From the NCBI RefSeq assembly GCF_016031615.1, contig NZ_JACYXC010000001.1:2604001-2668000 (forward strand): a DNA stretch of 64,000 nucleotides. Direction: 5' to 3'. Numbering within the stretch: position 1 is the stretch's first letter; the number at the start of each line of letters is the position of its first letter. The stretch comes from Streptomyces pactum (GTDB taxonomy: Bacteria > Actinomycetota > Actinomycetes > Streptomycetales > Streptomycetaceae). Under the pieces are notes generated by a model. It did not search any database. It was not told the origin of the DNA and saw only the letters and a program-made list of their open reading frames with translations. The translations under genes and the position numbers were made by a program. Shown here in pieces: positions 16,204 through 24,397 of the stretch.

Positions 16204-17847
16204 ATGGACACCGTGCTGCGCGACGTGCGCGTCGTGGACGGGACCGGACGACCCGCCTACCGGGCCGATGTGGCCCTGGCCGGCGGCCGGATCGCCGCGA
16301 TCGCCCGGGAGGGCGAGCCGCGCCCGTCCGGGCGCGCCACGGTGGCCGGGGACGGGCTGGTGCTCTGCCCCGGCTTCATCGACATGCACGCGCACAGCGA
16401 CCTGGCGCTGCTGCGCGACCCGGACCACTCCGCGAAGGCGGCGCAGGGCGTCACCCTGGAGGTGATCGGGCAGGACGGGCTCTCCTACGCACCGGTGGAC
16501 GACCGGACGCTGGCCGAGGTCCGGACCGCCATCAGCGGCTGGAACGGGGACGGCACCGCCGGCCCGGACGGCCCGGCCGTGGAGTTCGACTGGCGGGACG
16601 TGGGCGGGTACCTGGACCGGCTCGACCACGGGTTCGGCGGCGAGGGCATCGCGGTGAACGCCGCCTACCTGGTGCCGCAGGGCACGGTGCGGATGCTCGC
16701 CGTCGGCTGGGAGGACCGGCCCGCCACGCCCGCGGAGCTGGACCGGATGCGCCACCTGGTCGCCGAGGGCCTGGAGCAGGGGGCGGTGGGGCTGTCCTCC
16801 GGCCTCACCTACACCCCGGGCATGTACGCCTCGGACGCGGAACTCACCGAGCTGTGCCGGGTGGTGGCCCGCTACGACGGCTACTACTGCCCGCACCACC
16901 GCTCCTACGGCGCCGGGGCGCTCGCCGCCTACGAGGAGATGGTGACGCTCACCCGGAACGCCGGCTGCGCCCTCCACCTGGCGCACGCCACCATGAACTT
17001 CGGGGTGAACGAGGGGCGGGCGCCGGAACTGCTGGCGCTGCTGGACCGGGCGCTGGCCGAGGGCGCCGACATCACCCTGGACACCTATCCGTACCTCCCC
17101 GGCTGCACCACGCTCGCCGCGCTGCTGCCCAGCTGGGCCACCGAGGGCGGGCCGGACGCCACCCTCGCCCGGCTGCGCGACGACGCCGTGGCCGCGCGGA
17201 TCCGCCGGGCCATGGAGGTGGAGGGGTCCGACGGCTGCCACGGGGTGCCGGTGGACTGGGACACCGTGGAGATCTCCGGGGTCGGCACGCCCGCGCTCGC
17301 CGGGCAGGTGGGCCGGACGGTCGGACAGCTCGCGCGGGAGCGCGGCGAGCCGCCGTTCGCCGTCGCCCGCCGGCTGCTGGTGGAGGACCGGCTGGGGACG
17401 ACGGTGCTCCAGCACGTCGGCCACGAGGAGAACGTCCGGGCGATCATGCGCCACCGGGTGCACACCGGCGGCAGCGACGGCATCCTGCACGGGCTCAAGC
17501 CGCACCCGCGGGCGTACGGCACCTTCCCGCACTACCTCGGCCGGTACGTACGGGAGCTGGGGGTACTCGGTCTGGAGGAGTGCGTGGCACACCTCACAGG
17601 GCGCCCGGCGGCCCGGCTGCGGCTCCCCGACCGGGGGCTGGTGCGGGTCGGGTACCGCGCGGATCTGGTGCTCCTCGATCCGGACACGGTGGCCGCCGGC
17701 GCCACTTTCGAAGCCCCCCGGACGCTTCCGACCGGTATTCCGCATGTGCTCATCGACGGCCGCTTCGTGATGAAAGACGGGCGCCGCACCGGCGTCCTGG
17801 CGGGTCGCTCGGTCCGGCGCGCCGGGAGCCGCCCGGCGGGGCGCTGA
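16204..17847 (+). CDS. N-acyl-D-amino-acid deacylase (D-aminoacylase), amidohydrolase superfamily
   Basis: This enzyme removes the acyl group from N-acyl-D-amino acids, a zinc-dependent cytosolic reaction. Of two in-frame starts, ATG 16204 is preferred because AGGAG stands 6-7 bases before it. The earlier ATG (16189) has no site. The 547-aa product shows the beta-sandwich cap (VLRDVRVVDGTGRP, residues of about 3-17), the metal motif FIDMHAHSDLALLR, VGLSSGLTYTPGMYA, HHRSYGAG, the HLAHATMNFG region, and HTGGSDGILHGLKPHPRAYGTFP carrying the catalytic aspartate near the end. The closing strand HVLIDGRFVMKDGRRTGVLAGR is typical. Together with the deaminase upstream this gives a two-step route from N-acyl-D-amino acids to keto acids. 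Confidence 0.92.
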   Translation: MDTVLRDVRVVDGTGRPAYRADVALAGGRIAAIAREGEPRPSGRATVAGDGLVLCPGFIDMHAHSDLALLRDPDHSAKAAQGVTLEVIGQDGLSYAPVDDRTLAEVRTAISGWNGDGTAGPDGPAVEFDWRDVGGYLDRLDHGFGGEGIAVNAAYLVPQGTVRMLAVGWEDRPATPAELDRMRHLVAEGLEQGAVGLSSGLTYTPGMYASDAELTELCRVVARYDGYYCPHHRSYGAGALAAYEEMVTLTRNAGCALHLAHATMNFGVNEGRAPELLALLDRALAEGADITLDTYPYLPGCTTLAALLPSWATEGGPDATLARLRDDAVAARIRRAMEVEGSDGCHGVPVDWDTVEISGVGTPALAGQVGRTVGQLARERGEPPFAVARRLLVEDRLGTTVLQHVGHEENVRAIMRHRVHTGGSDGILHGLKPHPRAYGTFPHYLGRYVRELGVLGLEECVAHLTGRPAARLRLPDRGLVRVGYRADLVLLDPDTVAAGATFEAPRTLPTGIPHVLIDGRFVMKDGRRTGVLAGRSVRRAGSRPAGR

Positions 17848-17922
17848 CGGCCCGCCGACACCCCCGGGGACGTGGGAAGAAACACCGCGCGGGTGGTCGG
17901 CGGCGTGGTTAAGGTGGCCCGC

Positions 17923-19134
17923 ATGCAGGTGACCCAGTCCACGAAGCTCGCCAATGTCTGCTACGAGATCCGGGGTCCGGTGCTTGAGGAGGCGATGCGG
18001 CTGGAGGCGGCAGGTCACCGCATCCTCAAGCTCAACACCGGCAACCCGGCGCCGTTCGGGTTCGACTGCCCGCCGGAGATCCTGGAGGACATGCTCCGCA
18101 GCCTCGGCGACGCCCACGGCTACGGCGACGCCAAGGGGCTGCTGTCCGCCCGGCGCGCGGTGATGCAGCACTACCAGACCAAGGGCATCGAGCTGGACGT
18201 CGAGGACATCTACCTCGGCAACGGTGTCTCGGAGCTGATCCAGATGGCGATGCAGGCGCTGCTGGACGACGGCGACGAGGTGCTGGTCCCGGCGCCCGAC
18301 TACCCGCTGTGGACGGCCGCGGTGTCGCTGGCCGGGGGCCGCGCGGTGCACTACCGGTGCGACGAGCAGGCCGACTGGCTGCCGGACCTGGCCGACATCG
18401 AGCGGAAGGTGACCGACCGCACCAAGGCGATCGTCGTCATCAACCCGAACAACCCCACCGGCGCGGTCTACGACGACGAGCTGCTGCGCGGCATCACCGA
18501 GATCGCCCGCCGGCACCACCTCATCGTCTGCTCGGACGAGATCTACGACAAGATCCTCTACGACGGGGTCACCCACACCCCGACCGCGGTCATCGCCCCG
18601 GACCTGCTGACGCTCACCTTCAACGGGCTGTCCAAGGCGTACCGGGTGGCCGGCTACCGCAGCGGCTGGCTGGCGGTCTGCGGCCCCAAGGCGCACGCCG
18701 CCAGCTACCTGGAGGGCCTGACCATCCTGGCCAACATGCGGCTGTGCGCCAACATGCCGGCCCAGCACGCGGTGGCCACCGCCCTGGGCGGCCGGCAGTC
18801 GATCAACGACCTGGTGCTGCCCGGCGGACGGTTGCTGGAGCAGCGCGACACCGCGCACCGGCTGCTGACCGAGATCCCCGGGGTCACCTGCGTCAAGCCC
18901 CGGGGCGCGCTGTACGCCTTCCCCCGGCTCGACCCCAAGGTCTACAAGATCAAGGACGACCGGCAGATGGTGCTCGACCTGCTCCGCGCCGAGAAGATCA
19001 TGATCGTCCACGGTACCGGCTTCAACTGGCCGGAGCCGGACCACTTCCGCATCGTGACGCTGCCGGTCAAGGAGGACCTGGCGGACGCGGTGACCCGGAT
19101 CGGGAACTTCCTCGACGGCTACAGCCAGCCGTGA
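17923..19134 (+). CDS. class I aminotransferase, AlaA/alanine-aminotransferase-like
   Basis: A fold-type I PLP aminotransferase of 403 aa. ATG 17923 (MQVTQSTKLANVCYEIRGPV) follows AAGGTGG. The extra upstream residues in the open frame do not resemble protein. Lys238 in FNGLSKAYRVAGYRSGW is the PLP lysine, Asp205 in SDEIYDK contacts the pyridine nitrogen, and INPNNPTGAVY and LNTGNPAPFGF are the family strands. This subgroup (glutamate:pyruvate or closely related amino donors) is widely conserved in actinobacteria and includes AlaA. The precise substrate cannot be fixed from sequence. It is probably transcribed alone, 76 bp behind the deacylase. Confidence 0.9.
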   Translation: MQVTQSTKLANVCYEIRGPVLEEAMRLEAAGHRILKLNTGNPAPFGFDCPPEILEDMLRSLGDAHGYGDAKGLLSARRAVMQHYQTKGIELDVEDIYLGNGVSELIQMAMQALLDDGDEVLVPAPDYPLWTAAVSLAGGRAVHYRCDEQADWLPDLADIERKVTDRTKAIVVINPNNPTGAVYDDELLRGITEIARRHHLIVCSDEIYDKILYDGVTHTPTAVIAPDLLTLTFNGLSKAYRVAGYRSGWLAVCGPKAHAASYLEGLTILANMRLCANMPAQHAVATALGGRQSINDLVLPGGRLLEQRDTAHRLLTEIPGVTCVKPRGALYAFPRLDPKVYKIKDDRQMVLDLLRAEKIMIVHGTGFNWPEPDHFRIVTLPVKEDLADAVTRIGNFLDGYSQP

Positions 19135-19549
19135 ACCGGGGCCGTCGGGGCGGTCCCGCGCTCCGGGGGTGAGCGGCGCGGGCCCCGGCCGGGCCTGACC
19201 GTTGGGTGCCGCCGGGCCGTACCGGTGGGCGCCGGCGCCCGGTACCGGTGAGCGCCGGGCGGCGGGGCGGGGTGGCCCACGGCGCCCGGCGCCGGTGAGC
19301 CGTGCCGGCGGCCGCCCCTGCCCCGTGCCGGTGGGCCCCCGCGCCGTTCCGGTGAGCGGCGCCGAGGGCTGCTCCCGCCCGGCGCCGGTGCGCCCCCGGG
19401 CGGCGGTGCGCCGTACCGGCGGGGCCCGGCCGCCGGCCCCCGCCGGTGCCCGGCGGAGGCGCCGCCCCGGTCACGTTTCTGTAGACCGGACAACTTTAGA
19501 CAGTGTCTAAGTTAGGATGGCCTTCTGAGCTTGTCAGGAGGCCATCGAC
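19135..19549. other. GC-rich gap ending in an operator-containing promoter
   Basis: The first 340 bp contain scattered copies of CCGGTGAGC/CCGGTGGGC and no gene. The last 70 bp become AT-richer and hold the palindrome and -10 element listed next. Confidence 0.5.
19492..19518 (+). promoter_or_regulatory. palindromic operator overlapping a promoter
   Basis: TTAGACA-G-TGTCTAA (19496-19510) is a perfect 7+1+7 palindrome. With one bulged T the symmetry extends to AACTT(T)AGACA / TGTCTAAGTT (19492-19513). TAGGAT at 19513-19518 is a good -10 element, so a bound regulator would cover the promoter of the small gene at 19550. The regulator is not identifiable from the window. Confidence 0.65.
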
Positions 19550-19966
19550 ATGTACGAACCGATCCGCACCAAGTCGGTCCACAGCATGGCCGTGCGCGCG
19601 GGCGACTTCCCGCACCGCTCCCGCCAGGAGGAGCTGAGGATCCGGCTCGCCGGACACCTGACCGCACTGCTGACCGTGACCGACGAGCTGCGCGCCCTTT
19701 CCCCCGACCCGGCGCTGGACGAGGCCGCCCAGCGCCTGAGCGACCAGGTCACCCGGCTGCGCTCGGGCGTCCGCCCGCTGCGCGCCGCGCCGACCACCGC
19801 CACCGACCGGGCGGCTGCCAAGATCGCCCAGCTCCACCAGCGCGCCCACTCCCTGGCGGGGAACGCGCTGGTGGTGGCCACCTCCCACAACGACGCGGAG
19901 GGCGCCGCCCTCGCCGCCGAGCGGATGGCGGCGCACGCCGGCGCGCTGGGCATCGAGGCGGCCTGA
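19550..19966 (+). CDS. conserved hypothetical helical protein, 138 aa
   Basis: The function is unknown. ATG 19550 lies 7 bases after AGGAGG, a near-consensus ribosome-binding site. The sequence starts MYEPIRTKSVHSMAVRAGDFPHRSRQEELR and continues as four amphipathic helices (IRLAGHLTALLTVTDELRAL, LDEAAQRLSDQVTRLRSG, AAAKIAQLHQRAHSLAGNALVVA, and AALAAERMAAHAGALG). It is Ala/Leu/Arg-rich, without cysteines, signal peptide or membrane segment, and looks like a small four-helix bundle. The upstream palindrome overlapping the promoter indicates specific repression or activation, and a strong hairpin follows the stop, so it is a single-gene transcription unit. Confidence 0.8.
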   Translation: MYEPIRTKSVHSMAVRAGDFPHRSRQEELRIRLAGHLTALLTVTDELRALSPDPALDEAAQRLSDQVTRLRSGVRPLRAAPTTATDRAAAKIAQLHQRAHSLAGNALVVATSHNDAEGAALAAERMAAHAGALGIEAA

Positions 19967-19997
19967 ACCACCGCGGACCCCCGCGCACCGTGCCCGA

Positions 19998-20028
19998 CCG
20001 GCCCGGCCGCCCGTCCCGGCCGGGCCGG
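19998..20028 (+). terminator. hairpin downstream of the small helical protein gene
   Basis: CCGGCCCGGCC and GGCCGGGCCGG pair perfectly (11 bp) across a 9-nt loop, 32 bp after the stop at 19966. There is no T-tract. Confidence 0.6.
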
Positions 20029-20377
20029 CCCGGTGGCGGCCGCCCGCACCGTCGCCGGGTCACCCCGGTGATCCGGCCGGCGTGACCGCCCGTACCGCAC
20101 CCCGACCGGCCCGGCCGGAACATCCGCGGGCGCGCGCCCTCCCTCACCCGCCCTCCCTCACCCGCCCCGGCACCGCGGGCCGGGCGTCCGCGGCGGCCCG
20201 CCACGAGCCCGGCGGGCGCACCACCCGGGCACCACGCCCCGCCCACCCCCGGGGGTACGCGACCCGGCCCGCCCCGGGGGGCACGCGCCCGCCGCCCGCC
20301 CCGCCGGCGCGGTGCCGTTTCCGCGGCCGGTGCGCACGCACGTCTCACCCAGCGGCTGCCGGGCATGTCCGGAATGG
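20029..20377. other. gap upstream of the TTA-containing aminotransferase
   Basis: The gap from 19967 to 20411 holds the preceding terminator, then GC-rich filler with CCCTCCCTCACCCG-type short duplications at about 20139-20165. Frames that run into the aminotransferase from 20082 encode only Pro/Arg/Ala-rich sequence and are not counted as part of it. Confidence 0.4.
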
Positions 20378-20404
20378 TTGCGACCGGTTCACCGTCGCTA
20401 CCCT
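20378..20404 (+). promoter_or_regulatory. candidate leaderless promoter of the aminotransferase gene
   Basis: TTGCGA (20378-20383) and TACCCT (20399-20404) could be -35/-10 elements with a somewhat short 15-bp spacer. The GTG start at 20412 would then be at or next to the transcription start. No ribosome-binding site precedes it, consistent with a leaderless mRNA. Confidence 0.4.
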
Positions 20405-20411
20405 GCCGCGG

Positions 20412-21746
20412 GTGATCAGTGAACGCGCATTAACCGAATTACTGACCCCCGACCATTCCCCCACGGGAATGCCGGACGCGGGATTGCTGCGGCAGTACCT
20501 GGCCGCCGGAATGCCGCACGGTGAACCGATATGTATGAGCTTCGGGGAGACCTGGGACCGCATCCCCCCGGGTCTCGCCGATTGTCTGCGCCAGGTTCCC
20601 CGGTCCTCCCACGGCTATCAGCTCTCCCTGCACGGACTGCCCCGGCTGCGCACCGCGCTCGCCGCCCACCTGACCGCCTCCCACCGGCTGCCGGACACCG
20701 CCGAGCGCGGACGCCACTGGGAGGTGGGGGTGTCCTGGACCGGCACCCGGGCGGCGATGTTCGACTTCGCCCGCCTGGTGCTGGACCGCCGGCCCGCGAC
20801 CGCCCGCCGGCCGGTCGCCCTGGTCGCCGGGCCCGCCTGGGACTACGCCGGCGTGCTCACCCCGCTCGGCTACGACGTGCGTCACCTGCCGCTCCGCTTC
20901 GACCGGGGCTTCGTCCCCGACCCCGAGGAACTGGCCGAACTCGCCGCGGAGATCGCCCGCGACCCGGCCGCCGGGACGGCAATGGTGGTGGTGAACGCCC
21001 AGCACAACCCCACCGCGGTCAACTGGTCCCCCGACTCCGTCAACGCCCTGCTGGACGCCGCCGAATCCGCCGGCGCCGCCGTCCTGATCGACGACGCGTA
21101 CCTCAATGTGCACGATGTCGCGGTGGAGCCCACATCCGCACTGCGGCTGCTGCTCGACCGGCGCCGGGCGGCCGGGAATTCCACCGGCGCCCCCTGGCTG
21201 GCGGTGCAGTCGATGGGAAAGCAATTCGGCTGCAACGGGTGGGGCGTGGGGGCGGTCACCGCGCCCCCGGAAATCCTGGACGCGCTGGTGAACGGATACC
21301 GGCTGCACCATTCCCTGATGTCGTCGGGAATGCTCCAGCACGCGATGGCGGACTGGCTGGAATCGGTGGCGAGTACACAATTCCTGGCCGAGCAGCGGGT
21401 CCGGCTGACCGAGACCCGGGCGGCCGCCGAGGAGCAGTTCGTCAAGCGGCTGGGATACCCGGCGTCGGCGGTGCACACCGGCGAGTGCACCCCGTACATC
21501 GTGGTGCGGGTGCCGCCCGGTTACGCCGGTGACGAGGAGAGTGCCCGGGAGTTCCGCGCGGTGTGCTTCGAGCGGACCGGGGTGCTCACCGCGCCGGTGT
21601 GGCCGTGGCCCATGCCCGCCCCCGAGGAGGCCGGCCACGACCCGCAACTGCGGCTCTACCTCGGCTCCGGCACCGAGGGGGTGACCGAGGCGGTGCGCCG
21701 GATGTCCGCCGCGGGCCTCACCTGGACCGCGCGGCCGGCGGGCTGA
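20412..21746 (+). CDS. class I/II aminotransferase with two TTA codons at its start
   Basis: A fold-type I PLP enzyme of 444 aa from GTG 20412. Motifs are the phosphate-site region SWTGTRAAMFDFARL, NAQHNPTAVNW (residues 195-205), IDDAYLNVHD with the pyridine-contact Asp (about 227-228), and Lys270 in WLAVQSMGKQFGCNGWGVG as the PLP lysine. It is related to aspartate/tyrosine-type aminotransferases but divergent, and may act in a specialised pathway. Codons 7 and 10 are TTA, the rarest codon in Streptomyces, read only by the bldA tRNA, so expression may be tied to development. There is no clear ribosome-binding site, and a leaderless start is likely. The 5' end is also less GC-rich than its surroundings. 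A later ATG (codon 20) would avoid both TTA codons but has no better translation signal. Confidence 0.82.
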   Translation: MISERALTELLTPDHSPTGMPDAGLLRQYLAAGMPHGEPICMSFGETWDRIPPGLADCLRQVPRSSHGYQLSLHGLPRLRTALAAHLTASHRLPDTAERGRHWEVGVSWTGTRAAMFDFARLVLDRRPATARRPVALVAGPAWDYAGVLTPLGYDVRHLPLRFDRGFVPDPEELAELAAEIARDPAAGTAMVVVNAQHNPTAVNWSPDSVNALLDAAESAGAAVLIDDAYLNVHDVAVEPTSALRLLLDRRRAAGNSTGAPWLAVQSMGKQFGCNGWGVGAVTAPPEILDALVNGYRLHHSLMSSGMLQHAMADWLESVASTQFLAEQRVRLTETRAAAEEQFVKRLGYPASAVHTGECTPYIVVRVPPGYAGDEESAREFRAVCFERTGVLTAPVWPWPMPAPEEAGHDPQLRLYLGSGTEGVTEAVRRMSAAGLTWTARPAG

Positions 21747-22098
21747 CCCGCACCGGGGTACGGCAGTGACGCGGTCCGCACCCGGTCCGCGGCGCCGCCG
21801 GCCCGGCCCGCGCCGGAAACCCGGCCCGGTCCGCGCCGAGGTGCCGGGGCCCCACGCCCCGGCACCCTCACACCGCGGACGGGCCCCCGCACCCGCCGGC
21901 CGCCGGGGAGTCACGGTGGCGGGCGGCGCCGGGCCCGGACCCGGCGGGCACGGTGGCCGGCCGTCGGCACGCGGCTGACGGATGCCACAACCTCCTTACA
22001 GGTACGACGAGTTCCGGTTCCGTACTGGGATCGGCTCGTCACCGCCCGTTCACCGGCCGCCGGCCGGGATGTTGGCTTCCGCGCGGAATCCTGCGCCT

Positions 22099-23181
22099 GT
22101 GAAACGCATCATGGGCATCGTCCTGGCGGTGCTGCTCATCGGCGGCGTGGTGGTCGCCGTGGTGGCGGGCCGTGACCAGGACACGAACACGGCAACGACG
22201 ACCGTGCGCGGTGTGATCGGGTCGGAGAAGGGCGACTTCTTCAAGGACAGGGAAGTCGTCGAGGCCCTCGCCGACGAAGGGGTGGAGGTCAAGTACGAGA
22301 CCTCCGGGTCCTGGGCGATGGAGGACCGCGACCTCAAGGGGTACGACTTCGCGTTCCCCGGCAGCGGCGCCCCGGCCACCGCGCTCAAGGACCGGCTGCG
22401 GATCAGCGGCGAGCTGCCCCGGCCCTTCTACTCACCCCTGGTGGTGGTCGCCCGCACGCCCGCGGCCCGGGTGCTGGAGGCCAACGGGCTGGCACGGTTG
22501 AACGGCGGGCACACCGGCACCCTGCGGATGAAGCCCTACCTCGACGCGGTGGACGACAACCGCAACTGGCAGCAGCTCAAGGACGCCGGCCGGTACCCGG
22601 AACTGACCGGCCGGCTCTGCGTGATCAGCACCGACCCGCTCACCTCCAACTCCGGGGCCCTGTACCTGGCCACCGCCTCCTACGTGGCGGCCGGCGGCAA
22701 GGTCGCCTCCGGCTCCGAGGACGTACGGGCCACCGCCCCGCTGATGCGGAAGCTGATCGAGGTGCAGGGGGCGCAGAAGACCAGCACCGACGGGCCGTTC
22801 TGGGACTTCATCAGCGGCGTCGGCGACGCGCTGGTGCTGGTCTACGAGTCGCAGGTGGCCGAGTACCTGGCGGACGAACAGCCGGCGGACGACCTGGTGG
22901 TGCTCTACCCGGACACCAACGTCTACAGCGACCACACCCTGGTGCCGCTGACCGAGGGCGGCAGGAAGCTCGGCGAACTGCTCTCCGACGACCCCGAGCT
23001 GCGCAGGCTGGCGGTGCGCCACGGCTTCCGCCCGCAGGGCGACCGCAGCGAGTTTCTCCGGGCGACCGACCGGCACAAGGACTACCTGAACCAGCGGCTG
23101 ACCGACGTGAGCCAGGCCCGCGTGCCCACCTCGGAGGTACTCCAGGAGATGGCGCGCCGCGCGAAGGGACGGGAAGCCTGA
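22099..23181 (+). CDS. membrane-anchored solute-binding-protein-like protein (first gene of TelA operon)
   Basis: A 360-aa extracytoplasmic protein: VKRIMGIVLAVLLIGGVVVAVVAG is an N-terminal membrane anchor or signal, followed by a type II periplasmic-binding-protein fold (RGVIGSEKGDFFKDREVVEAL, FAFPGSGAPATALKD, STDPLTSNSGALYLA, LVYESQVAEYL, VVLYPDTNVYSDHTLVPL). GTG 22099 is preferred to the ATG at 21982 because the 39 extra residues are Pro/Arg-rich and not signal-like. Neither start has a strong ribosome-binding site. No ABC permease or ATPase accompanies it, so classical import is unlikely. Its stop is one base from the TelA start, placing it in a four-gene operon with TelA and a VWA lipoprotein. 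Confidence 0.82.
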   Translation: MKRIMGIVLAVLLIGGVVVAVVAGRDQDTNTATTTVRGVIGSEKGDFFKDREVVEALADEGVEVKYETSGSWAMEDRDLKGYDFAFPGSGAPATALKDRLRISGELPRPFYSPLVVVARTPAARVLEANGLARLNGGHTGTLRMKPYLDAVDDNRNWQQLKDAGRYPELTGRLCVISTDPLTSNSGALYLATASYVAAGGKVASGSEDVRATAPLMRKLIEVQGAQKTSTDGPFWDFISGVGDALVLVYESQVAEYLADEQPADDLVVLYPDTNVYSDHTLVPLTEGGRKLGELLSDDPELRRLAVRHGFRPQGDRSEFLRATDRHKDYLNQRLTDVSQARVPTSEVLQEMARRAKGREA

Positions 23182-23182
23182 C

Positions 23183-24397
23183 ATGACCACCCCACCACTG
23201 GGCCGGGCTCCGGCGCCCGCCCCCGCCGCGGCACCGGACCGGCCGCTCACCCTCACCCCGCCGGAGCCGGTGCCCCCGGTGGCACCCGACCAGGCCGACC
23301 GGCTGGTGCCGGTCGCGGACGAGGTGCGCACCGAGATGCGCCGGCGGGCCGCCGACTACGTGGGCGGGCTCGCCGGGCTGGACGCGCGCTCCCCGGAGTT
23401 CACCTCCCGGATCGAGGAGATCACCGAGCTGGGGGCGGCCGAAATCCAGCACGCCGCCCAGCAGTCCAACCGGATGCTGGACCGCACGGTGCGCTCACTG
23501 GACGGCGGCGGTGACGCGCAGAGCCGGGTCGCCGGGTCGCTGGTGGAGCTGCGCCGCACCATGGAGGACCTGGACCCGGGCGAGACGCCCGCCCGCGGCG
23601 CGCGCCGGCTGCTGTCGAAGCTGCCCGGCGGCCGGAAGGTCCGCGACCACATCGCCCGGTACGCCTCCGCCCAGGGCACCCTCAACAAGGTCGTCTCCTC
23701 GCTCCGCGGCGGCCAGGACGAGCTGCGCCGGGACAACGCCGCACTGCACACCGAGCGGACCCGGCTGTGGGAGACCATGGGCAGGCTCCAGGAGTACGTG
23801 GTCCTCACCGAGGCGCTGGACGAGGCGGTGGAGCAGCGGATCGCCGCCGCGGAGGCCACCGATCCGCGCGCGGCGGAGGCGCTCCGCGCCGATGTGCTCT
23901 TCCCCGTGCGGCAGAAGCACCAGGACCTGCTGACCCAGCTGGCCGTGTGCGCCCAGGGCTACCTGGCGATGGACGTGGTCCGGCGGAACAACGACGAGCT
24001 GATCAAGGGGGTGGAGCGGGCGGCCACCACCACCGTCTCGGCGCTGCGGATCGCGGTGATGCTCTCGGCCGCGCTGGAGAACCAGCGGAAGGTGACCGAG
24101 CAGGTCGACGCGTTGCGCACCACCACCGAGGAACTGATCCGGGCCAACTCGGCGATGCTGGCGACCCAGAGCGGGGAGATCCAGCGGATCGCCGCGGACC
24201 CGGCGGTGGGCGAGGAGACGCTGCGCGCGGCCTTCCAGGAGATCTTCGCGACGCTGGACGCGATCGACACCTACAAGGTCCGGGCCACCGAGGCGATGGC
24301 GGCCACCGTGGCCTCGCTGTCCGGCGAGCTGTCCCGGGCCGGCACGTATCTGGAGCGCACCCGCACCGCGGGGCAGCTGGAAGGGGGTGCCGGATGA
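23183..24397 (+). CDS. TelA-family toxic anion resistance protein
   Basis: A 404-aa cytosolic protein of the TelA/KlaA family, named for tellurite resistance plasmids but generally associated with membrane or antimicrobial stress. The ATG at 23183 lies one base after the upstream stop. Residues 1-40 are Pro/Ala-rich. The remainder is nearly all helical and heptad-rich: ITELGAAEIQHAAQQSNRML, LLSKLPGGRKVRDHIARYAS, LNKVVSSLRGGQDELRRDNAAL, LDEAVEQRIAAAEA, LAVCAQGYLAMDVVRRNNDEL and a long AVMLSAALENQRKVTEQVDAL coiled coil. The VLFPVRQKHQDLLTQLAVCAQGYLA segment is diagnostic. The stop codon overlaps the next ATG (ATGA), so it is translationally coupled to the VWA lipoprotein. Confidence 0.9.
   Translation: MTTPPLGRAPAPAPAAAPDRPLTLTPPEPVPPVAPDQADRLVPVADEVRTEMRRRAADYVGGLAGLDARSPEFTSRIEEITELGAAEIQHAAQQSNRMLDRTVRSLDGGGDAQSRVAGSLVELRRTMEDLDPGETPARGARRLLSKLPGGRKVRDHIARYASAQGTLNKVVSSLRGGQDELRRDNAALHTERTRLWETMGRLQEYVVLTEALDEAVEQRIAAAEATDPRAAEALRADVLFPVRQKHQDLLTQLAVCAQGYLAMDVVRRNNDELIKGVERAATTTVSALRIAVMLSAALENQRKVTEQVDALRTTTEELIRANSAMLATQSGEIQRIAADPAVGEETLRAAFQEIFATLDAIDTYKVRATEAMAATVASLSGELSRAGTYLERTRTAGQLEGGAG

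Noticed and set aside
16060..19044. 994-codon antisense frame across the deacylase and aminotransferase
   Set aside because: It spans two well-supported genes and a terminator on the other strand and shows no domain.
21982..22098. 39-residue N-terminal extension of the first TelA-operon protein
   Set aside because: It is Pro/Arg-rich, lacks a ribosome-binding site and would place the signal anchor 40 residues inside the protein.
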